Below, piece by piece: positions 56,605 through 64,000 of a DNA stretch of 64,000 bases. The position numbers and the translations under genes were made by a program. A model generated the notes under the pieces. It saw nothing but the letters and a program-made list of their open reading frames with translations, was not told the DNA's origin and made no database searches. This DNA is from Azolla caroliniana (taxonomy: Eukaryota; Polypodiophyta): assembly GCA_043228905.1 (NCBI GenBank), contig JBHGNT010000014.1, positions 18,724,001 through 18,788,000 on the forward strand, in the 5' to 3' direction. Position 1 is the stretch's first letter. Every line of letters starts with the position of its first letter.

Positions 56605-57271
56605 TGTTGGGATTTCGGTCCCTCCGGATGGGATGTCCGGAGATGAATGACGGCAAGCCCGGTTGCGATTACGGAACCGGATGATGAATAGTACCCGGCA
56701 TGAAGCCGGATGAAGAGACCCCGGTTACGGAGCCGGATGACGAAGACCCGGCTACGGAGCCGGATGATGAAGACCCCGGCTACGGAGCCGGATGATGAGT
56801 GTACCCGGAGAGAGATCCGGATGCGGGGACATATTTGTGAATATGTTTGCCAAGAGCCCTTGAGGCTATATTTGTAAATAGCCCGAAAGTCATATGTGTA
56901 TAAATATGACTTAGGGCAAACAGTTTTAAGTTGTTGCTCATTTTCTGTTTTCACGAAGAGGGAGCGAAGTGAGAGCAGCCGAGAGAGTGTGAGAGAGAAG
57001 GAGGAAGGAAGAGGTCGACGCCTCTGTGTAATACCGCCGCCTGTGGCGAAGACAGCGAGCTCAAGGTCGTCGCCTTGCAGCTCGCCATTGTACATTCCCG
57101 TGTATAGTGATCGTTGGAGTCTTGCACTCCCGTGGTTTTTCCCATTTAGGGTTTTCCACGTGAAACATCCAGTGTGCCCTTCTCTCTATTGTTTTTCGTG
57201 CATTGTTGTATTTCCCGTTTACTGTGAATCGATCCTGTTCCTCGGTTGTGGCCGAGCACGGATTTCCTACA
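56605..57271 (+). repeat. Copia D 3' LTR
   Basis: Same 667-bp length as the 5' LTR, two visible differences. The TATA box is at 56899-56906. Confidence 0.95.
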
Positions 57272-57371
57272 GAAAGTGGGTGTTTGCACAACAATTCACA
57301 CAAGGTTGACCCGAAATCAGAGATGGATACCATTTTCCTATTTTTGAGGTATTGGGGATTGTATCATAACT

Positions 57372-57573
57372 AGGATATGCACAATGCTTTTGTATTTGAT
57401 GGTAGGCATGGAGTCAAAGCATCTCTATGAAAGTGGAAGGGAGTCAATTTTAGTCAAGAAATTAGGATATGCGCAATGCTTTTGTATTTGATGGTAGGCA
57501 TGGAGTCAAAGTGTCTCTATGAAAGTGGAAGGGAGTCAATTTTCTTGACTGGAGCAAGTAGAAGTTCTTTCTT
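57372..57573. repeat. 101-bp tandem duplication in the LINE-A tail
   Basis: The unit starting TAGGATATGCRCAATGC is repeated at 57372 and 57473 with a few differences; the second copy diverges near its end. Confidence 0.85.
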
Positions 57574-57695
57574 AGGTAGAGTAGAGTGTTGATCATATAC
57601 ATATTGCCTATTAATATTATAGACTATAGTGTAAATTGTAATGTAGTTAGTGGGTGACCATATTCTATTCTTGACACCCATTGTAAATAGTGTTT

Positions 57696-58217
57696 TTCAC
57701 ATACATTTATTAATACAATTGTTTGTTTTGAAACAAGAAAGAAAGAAAGAAAGAAAGATATATTAACATCTTCTAAGGCCAAATTTGGCCCATGAGACAA
57801 TTGGTTTACAACAAAAGAGTTTTTATCCAGTCATCATAACTAAAATAAAATTAAGTAAAAAATAGAACTTAAACTAAAAGAGTTTTAGTAGTGTACAATA
57901 TGTAGTATACTCGAAAGTGACTATACACTAAGCCTAATTTTATTTCCACCCAAGCCTTCACATACATTTATTAATACAATTGTTTGTTTTGAAACAAGAA
58001 AGAAAGAAAGAAAGAAAGATATATTAACATCTTCAAAGGCCAAATTTGGCCCATGAGACAATTGGTTTACAATAAAAGAGTTTTTATCCAGTCATCATAA
58101 CTAAAATAAAATTAAGTAAAAAATAGAACTTAAACTAAAAGAGTTCTAGTAGTGTACAATATGTAGTATACTCGAAAGTGACTATACACTAAGCCTAATT
58201 TTATTTCCACCCAAGCC
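57696..58217 (-). repeat. 261-bp tandem duplication at the LINE-B 3' end
   Basis: Copies 57696-57956 and 57957-58217 differ at a few bases. Each contains (GAAA)n on the plus strand and AAGGCCAAATTTGGCCCATGA. The copy next to LINE-B overlaps its last codons, so the unit starts inside the coding end and includes its 3' UTR. Confidence 0.9.
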
Positions 58218-61200
58218 TCTCGAAAAGAAGTGGGGGGTCAAAGGGTTCTGATGTGGGTTCCAGTGTAGAGAGTGCCCTAGCCATGGCTTCTAGGCAGTGT
58301 AGCTCACGTTCCCTTATTTTCAATATTGCTTCCACATCACGTTGAGTTGCTTTGAAACTTGGCACCCGAGGACGTCTGGTTCTTCTCTGGTTTTCTGCCT
58401 CATCAATGGAAAGGCCGAGTGGTGCAAGTGTGTCGGCATTCGTTGTCTCCTCAGGTTCCTGGAAAACTTCATTTGTTACATGTTCGTGATCATTAGCAAC
58501 ATTATTGTCAACATTTTGTAACTTATTCTCTCTGTGTTGTTTTAGCTCTAGAATGTATTTACCTAATTTCTTTATATCTAGAGTATCTAATAGTTTGGGG
58601 AGGGTGGGAGACGGACCAAGTATGTCTTGGTATTTTGCCCTTATCTCGGCATAGGTTGGACACTTGCATGTAAAGTGGTACTCATCCTCTATCTCTATGT
58701 GACATAACCTACATATCCTTTCCTCCCTAGGGACTCCACTAGTACGGCCATTCTCAATCTCAAGTTGGTGAGATGATATTCTAAGTTGTCCAATGGCAAC
58801 CCTTAGTGCATGTGGTAAGAATACATCTAGATATTTTGGTCGCGTGATAAAACCCAACTCAGAGAAGTGCATGAAGTGTTTCTTATAGTACAACATTTTA
58901 GATGGGAGTGGCTCTAGTGGGGTGATCCATTTACACCGAGTGTAAATTTGCCATATTTCTTGGCGTATTACTTTATTGCGGTCCTCATGAGAGATTAAGG
59001 TGTTATCACTCGTGTGGTTGTACCTAAGGGGAGGTAGGTTATTAATGTCTAGACCATTCGCAAGAAGCCAACTCACCATCATGCCATACCATGAGCTGGT
59101 ATAGCCGGACTCATACAATGATCGAGAGGCCTTAAAGGCTTGATGAGATATTCTATCATGTGGTTGGCTATGTATCCTATCAATGAAGACTACAAGTTGA
59201 AAAAGTGCCTCTACTAACACTGGGGGTAACGTGAACTCGGCCCTAATAATGTCATGTGGTACAGTCGATTTGCTTCGGAGTTGGCGTGATAGCATCATCA
59301 CCAATGGTCTCTCTAATTGCGTCCACATGAAAGATGGTAATCCTGGAGCCCAAACCGCTGATGCATACATGAGGGAGGGGGTCACTAATGAGTCAAAGAG
59401 CTACCCTTTAGTCCGTGGCTCTTGAAAGTGTGCTTGGTGGCATTGTCTCTCTAGGAGTGAGAGGGATGCATGTCCTCTCATGAGTCTATCCTTCGTTGCC
59501 TGTGTCATCGAAAATTTACCTGAGCGGGCACTAAAAGTGACTCCGAGATAGACGTATGATCCAACCACCTCGATTGGGCTATGGGAGATAGTTAGGTGAC
59601 ACTTAGCTCTAACTTGGGCCGATGTGTGGAAGATAAGGACTTTCGTTTTCCCTAGATTCACTACCAATCCTCGTTGTACACAAAAGTCATCTAAGGCATT
59701 AAGGTGCCTCTGTAGGTCGTGTTCGGATTCAGAGAGCAAAACTATGTCATCCGCATAGAGCAAGATACGAACCTGCGTATCCCCAAGGACCACTCCGGTG
59801 CCTCCCTCACGAGCAATAAAATCTGTGATCTCATCAATGTAGATCCCAAAAAGCGTCGGTGATAAGGGGCAACCTTGTTTTACACCAATAGTGCTAGTGA
59901 AACGATTAGATAGGCCACCTGGGCATCGGACACACCCAAACACTTGTTCATATAGTGCGTAGATGGCCCATACCATATCATCTGGTATCCTCAATCTTTT
60001 AAGTCTATCAAACAACCGCTCTCTAGGGACTGTGTCAAAGGCTTTGCGGAAGTCCACAAAACAACAATATAATTTCTTCTTGCGAGCCTTAGTTTGGTCA
60101 ATTAGGCATCTAAGTGTGAAGATATGATCAATAGTGGAGAAGGCTCGTCTAAAGCCAGCTTGTTCAGGTGCACGAAGGTTTAGGGTCTCCATATAGTCGC
60201 TAAGCTCTGCTTCCATTACTGCACCATATAACTTAGCAAGGGTATGGCCTATCATAATGGTCCTATATGTATTTGGGTCCATGGGATCCCCCCTTTATGT
60301 ATGGGGGCCACTGTATTCATAGTCCACTGTGGTGGAAAACCCTCCGCAAGGGCACGATTGAAGATTAGAGTTAGCAAGGGAGCTAGGCACTCTCTCGCAT
60401 ATATAATGTGTTCTGCTCGCAATCCTGTGTGGTCCATGGACTTCCTATGTTGTAATTTCTTTATGACCTTCATGACCCTAGAGGTCGTGAAAAGTGTCCC
60501 CGTGGTAGGCCGGGCTGTGGAAGGCATTGGAATGGGTGGTTGGTTTGGGATTTGGTAAAGTCTCTCTGTATATGTGTGCCAAGTTTCGGGATCTTCGATG
60601 GGTGTTTGTGGTCTTGGCTCCCGTAGTCTCTTCCATGCCGTGGCGCAATCGCTACTCATGAGCATATGGTAGAGTTCCCAGTATTGGGATGCCTCCCACG
60701 CTCGTCTCTTACGACGTGTCATCTTACGCATTTCTTTGCGAGCTTGTATGGAGGTAATACTACCATTGAGTTGCGATACTGTAAGTTGTCTATGTAAGTC
60801 CCTACAATCCTCGTCATACCATTTATTTTGTGGCATTGATCCTGATCTACCTTGATTTGAGTGTTTTGTATATGGGAAACTGCTAGCTGCTGCGGAGTGA
60901 AGGATGTGTGTGAGTTTTGTACTAAGGCTTTCTAACGGTAGGGCGGGATCAAGGGAGGGGAGATGGGCCTGAACATGTTGAGAGTATATGTCAGAGAGCT
61001 CATGTGTGAAATGTATTGTGGTGTGATGGCATGGTTGACTAGACTTGGTGACCTTAGAGATATCACATTTTAGCTCGAACTATAAGAAACTATGGTCTGC
61101 GCCAATAGGGCATGGGGCCACTCGGAAGGAGTTAATCATGTGGGTAGCTTCAGGGCGCCCTATTAGATAGTCAACTGTGCTTTCCCCTCCTCCATGTGGG

Positions 61201-61931
61201 AAACATGTGAGCTCTTCCGAGCCCGGCCACTTAGCTAAACCATTATATATGACCATCCGGTGCCGACTGCCAAGTTCGAGCAGATGATGGCCAAAGCTCG
61301 TGGCGTCCACACCTTGATCCTTTGATCTACGTGTGGTGCCTATGTCTAAAGGATCAACATTTACCATTTCTAGGTTTCTATTCATCTGAAATACTGTGCA
61401 TTGTCGGGATTGGGTTCTCGCATTGAAGTCTCCTACAAGAAATACTTCTCCTTGGGAAGAATATCGGATTATGTCATCCGATAGGGGTTCGTATGGAGAA
61501 GGCCCATGTGGCATTCCTTCATCGACTAATCTCGTCAAGCCACCAATATTATAACGGGATCCTTTTGGGGGAAAGTAACAAATGGCGAAAAATACTGCAT
61601 GGTCTTTGCTTGTGGAGACTTTCACCCACATAAAACGAGCTTCTGGGTCTATCTTCATTATTTCTATCCTATTATGTAGCTCTCTATGAAACAATATCGC
61701 GACACCTCCAGATCCCCTAGTAGTGTGTCGACGTGAGGTTTGTCTAAAAGCGGACTCCCAACGGAATCCTTCGACCCGTGGGAGTCCTCTATTTGGGCTT
61801 TGATGTGTTTCTACCAAGAAAAGTATATCAGATACCTTTAGTATCTCCTCTAGGCGGCCAGGGTGTGCCCAGAGTGCGCCATTACAATTCCATAGGGTCA
61901 TCCTAAGTGCATTTTCTGTCACATGGGCCAC
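58201..61931 (-). pseudogene. LINE-B, non-LTR retrotransposon ORF2 with three lesions
   Basis: Minus-strand order: APE endonuclease 61931-61083 (WNCNGALWAHPG, LVETHQSPNRG, VGDFNARTQ, ADHSFL at the end); TAG 61082-61080; linker to RT 61079-60290 in the same frame; a 1-nt frame change in the G6 run of CATAAAGGGGGGATCC near 60290; RT 60282-59404 (CCFVDFRKAFDTVPRERLF, IGVKQGCPLSPTLF, LLYADDIVLL); TAG 59403-59401; then the same frame down to 58201, with a zinc-finger-like CRLCHIEIEDEYHFTCKC near 58700 and a Glu/Arg-rich tail ending FERLGWK. No ORF1 is seen; the 5' end near 61935 suggests 5' truncation. With three single-site lesions it is a fairly recent copy. Confidence 0.9.
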
Positions 61932-61974
61932 ACGCCGTCAATTAGTAGTGCGATCATTTATGATCACTCGCCCG

Positions 61975-62040
61975 TCTCGGTAAATAGAGAGACAGAGAGA
62001 GGGAGAGGGAAAAAAGAGAGGGAGAGGGAGAGAGAGACAT
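61975..62040 (+). repeat. GA-rich tract, probable 5' UTR of the PPR gene
   Basis: AGAGAGACAGAGAGAGGGAG-type purine run just before the PPR start. Such GA tracts are common in plant 5' UTRs. It also marks the boundary with LINE-B, which points the other way. Confidence 0.6.
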
Positions 62041-62044
62041 GTGA

Positions 62045-64000
62045 ATGGCCATGTCTTCTTGTAAAGAAACACTTTTCTTATGGAATGAGTTCTTCCGAGA
62101 CCCTTCTGCGTTCTGGGATCACAGATGTTATAAGGTAAAAGCCCTAATCCACATGCTATTTAATTTTCCACTTTCGTGCTGATTCTTTTTCAATACACCC
62201 ACAATCCCTGAAAGGTATCAAAAGTTCTCTCACAGGGAAACTCAAAAGCACCGGATTTGAAGCATAAAAAGACAGGAAAGCTCTTATGGATCCATGGGTT
62301 TCAAACACCACCTTGGGTTAAAATTGAATTAAAAGAACTCAACTTATTGGATTCAACAAAGACGCATAATTTGCCGCCCAAGCTGCATGTCCAAGGTAGG
62401 ATTGATCTTCTAAACCTGATAAAAGCATGTGGAAAAGAGAAGAACATTGTGAAGGCTAGAGGTATACATACTGAGATTTTGAAGAAAAAGGAGTTTGAGA
62501 AGGATGTTTATGTGTTCACTGCCCTTCTTAGAACATATGCTCAATGTGGCTCTGTGAGAGAAGCCCAAGAAGTATTTGAACAACTTCCGGTACAAGATGT
62601 TGTTGCCTGGACTGCTTTGATTGCTGGATATGCCCAAAATGGACGTGGTTATGAAGCATTGAAATGCTTCAATCAGATGCAAGATGAAGGAATCTTGCCT
62701 GATGCTGCAACTTATGTATGTGTTTTGAAAGCTTGTGGCATCGTAAGATCTCTAGATGTCGGTGAAGATATATATGCTGAGATTAGAAGTACCGGGCTGT
62801 TGCGAAAGGATGTTGTGCTTGGGGTTGCATTGATAGATATGTATGCAAAATGTGGTGCAATTGAGAAAGCACAAGAAGTATTTGAACTACTTCCAGTAAG
62901 AAATGTTGTGTCTTGGACTGCACTTATAGCTGGATATGTCCAACATGGATTTGGCCATGAAGCTTTGAAATGCTTTGAAAAGATGCAAGAGGATGGAATC
63001 TACCCGAATTCAGTCACTTATATATGTGTTTTAAAAGCTTGTGCCATGGTAAGATGTCTAGATTTAGGGGAATGTATAGATGCAGAGGTTAGAAAGAAAG
63101 GATTATTGCTAAAAGATGGTGTGCTTGGAAATACATTGGTAGACATGTATGCGAAATGTGGTGCATTGGAGAAAGCATGTGAAGTATTTGAACAACTCCC
63201 TGAACGGAATGTTGTGTCTTGGACCGCGCTCATAGCCGGATATGTACAGCATGAGCATGGTGATGAGGCACTGGAATGCTTTGGGAAAATGATAGATGAG
63301 GGAATTTTTCCAGATGCTGTAACGTATGTCTGGGTTTTGAAAGCTTGTGGTACTGTAGGATCTCTTGAGATTGGAGAAGAAATATGTGTTGAGGTTAGGA
63401 AGAAAGGGTTATTGCCAAACGACATTGTACTTGGAAGTGCATTGGTAGACATGTATGCCAAGTGTGGCTCACTTGAGAAAGCACAAGATGTACTTGATCA
63501 GATGACTGTGAGGAATGTTATGTCATGGAATGCTCTTATGACCGGATATGCCCAAATTGGGCTTGGTGATGAGGCTCTAAAATGCTTTAGGAAGATGCAA
63601 GATGATGGAATATGGCCAGATTTGGTCACTTACATCTGCATTTTGAAAGTTTGTGGCATTTTAGGATGCCTAGATATTGGAAAAGACATAGACGTTGAGG
63701 TTAGAAGGCAAGGATTGTTGCAAAAGGATGTTGTGCTTGGTACTACATTGATTGACATGTATGCAAAATGTGGTTCACTCGAGAAAGCTCAAGAAGTATT
63801 TGAGCAACTTCCAGTGAAAAATGTTGTCTCTTGGAATGCACTCATGGCGGGGCATGCACAATTAGGTCAAGCTAACATAGTTTTGAACCTCTTTCACAAA
63901 ATGAGGGCCAAAGGTATTGTTCCAGATGTGGTGACTTTCCTTGCTATACTAACTGCTTGTAGTCATGGAGGTCTATTGAAAGAGGGAGAAAAGTGGTTTG
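62045..64000 (+). CDS. PLS-type pentatricopeptide repeat protein with N-terminal PDF motif, partial
   Basis: Exon 1 is 62045-62134 (30 codons from ATG; a second ATG at 62051). The intron is 62135-62235 (AAG|GTAAAA ... TCTCTCACAG|GG, 101 nt, phase 0). Exon 2 starts at 62236 and is open to the window end, giving 618 visible residues. Residues about 12-70 match the PDF motif of plant OSB single-strand DNA-binding proteins (WNEFFRDPSAFWDHR, APDLKHKKTG, LWIHGFQTPPWV). From about residue 80, P, L and S repeats follow with a period near 101 residues, with blocks such as LIDMYAKCG, VVSWTALIAGY and ALKCFxKMQ. It ends within an S motif at TACSHGGLLKEGEKWF. E, E+ and DYW domains, if present, lie beyond 64000. 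PLS PPR proteins bind organelle RNA, often for C-to-U editing. Localisation is inferred; no clear transit peptide is visible. Confidence 0.93.

Larger units (their letters stand above)
51823..57271 (+). mobile_element. Ty1-copia element D, intact and recent
   Basis: 5449 bp. LTRs are 51823-52489 and 56605-57271 (667 bp each), with TG...CA ends and the target duplication GAAAG at 51818-51822 and 57272-57276. Primer site TGGTATCAGAGC (tRNA-Met type) is at 52493-52504 and the purine tract GAAGGGGGAG ends near 56603. One open frame covers gag through RNase H. I see two LTR differences (A/G in the GACARCGAGC block, T/C in TTCCAYGTG). All parts needed for transposition are present. Confidence 0.96.
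36999..57590 (+). pseudogene. LINE-A, dead non-LTR retrotransposon ORF2 end, split by insertions
   Basis: Four pieces read in order on the plus strand: about 36999-37185, 37832-38010, 51150-51822 and 57277-57590. The first has a LINE RT C-terminal block (VAWNLPKIPKHSRGARILDL). The third holds a reverse-transcriptase zinc-binding (zf-RVT) region with FIWRVL and a C-x2-C-x7-H-x4-C pattern (CIFCTVQIEDNTHCFIQC, about 51700-51753). Joining pieces one and two across the GAGAG repeat, or three and four across the GAAAG repeat, keeps the frame open through the junction. Stops and frameshifts occur in every piece. The 5' end is not visible. Confidence 0.7.

Noticed and set aside
58201-58230. Treating the 261-bp unit as an LTR of LINE-B
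   Set aside because: It is a direct tandem pair on one side only, overlaps the ORF end and lacks TG...CA ends.

Overview
The window looks like nuclear DNA of a large-genome land plant, most likely a fern or another non-seed plant. Three single-copy genes with GT..AG introns sit in a sea of nested retrotransposons. Three things point away from flowering plants, all by inference: a PLS-type PPR gene that starts with an OSB-like PDF motif, a Ty3 family whose reverse transcriptase reads like the fungal/vertebrate (Tf1, sushi, Tcn1) type, and a fern-style LINE. Nothing bacterial, organellar or viral is present.

Layout. 403-2112 (minus): three-exon DUF506 (PDDEXK-like) gene. 2.1-14.5 kb: AT-rich DNA with GA, AC and A-rich simple repeats and no gene I can support. 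14.5-29.9 kb: a nest. A dead Ty1-copia fragment (14540-15234 and 26511-26920) was split by Ty3 element G1a (15235-26510). G1a later took a solo copia LTR into its 5' LTR (15330-15811, repeat ATATG) and its younger sibling G1b into its pol (20376-26041, repeat CGTTT). Beside this lies a copia element with a gypsy tail (26921-29869). 32290-33874 (minus): a HAD-superfamily gene resembling the chloroplast riboflavin-pathway phosphatase PyrP2, with a triplicated 5' exon. 36.6-37.0 kb: a SINE-like head and a 156-bp tandem duplication.

37.0-57.6 kb: a dead plus-strand LINE (LINE-A) that served as landing pad for a solo copia LTR (37186-37826, repeat GAGAG), a minus-strand copia element (copia C, 38011-51149) and an intact copia element (copia D, 51823-57271, repeat GAAAG). 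Copia C itself took a very young Ty3 element, G3 (43776-50793), inside its 5' LTR. 57.7-61.9 kb: a nearly complete minus-strand LINE (LINE-B) with APE endonuclease, RT and zinc-finger regions. 62045-64000 (plus): the PPR gene, running off the right edge.

Most notable. (1) G1 elements have no tRNA-type primer site. The sequence just inside the 5' LTR is complementary over 12 nt to the predicted 5' end of the element's own transcript, as in Tf1/sushi self-priming, and the 33-bp TATA spacing is kept in both copies. (2) The same family keeps a GTTAAAC heptamer and a -1 gag/pol overlap. (3) Copia C carries a 243-residue extension after RNase H. (4) G3 has identical LTRs, hairpin repeats in its leader, gag and pol in different frames, and one TGG-to-TGA stop. 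(5) Copia D has one uninterrupted 1357-codon polyprotein and LTRs that differ at two sites, so it could be active. Nearly all nonsense codons in the older elements fit C-to-T decay of methylated DNA.
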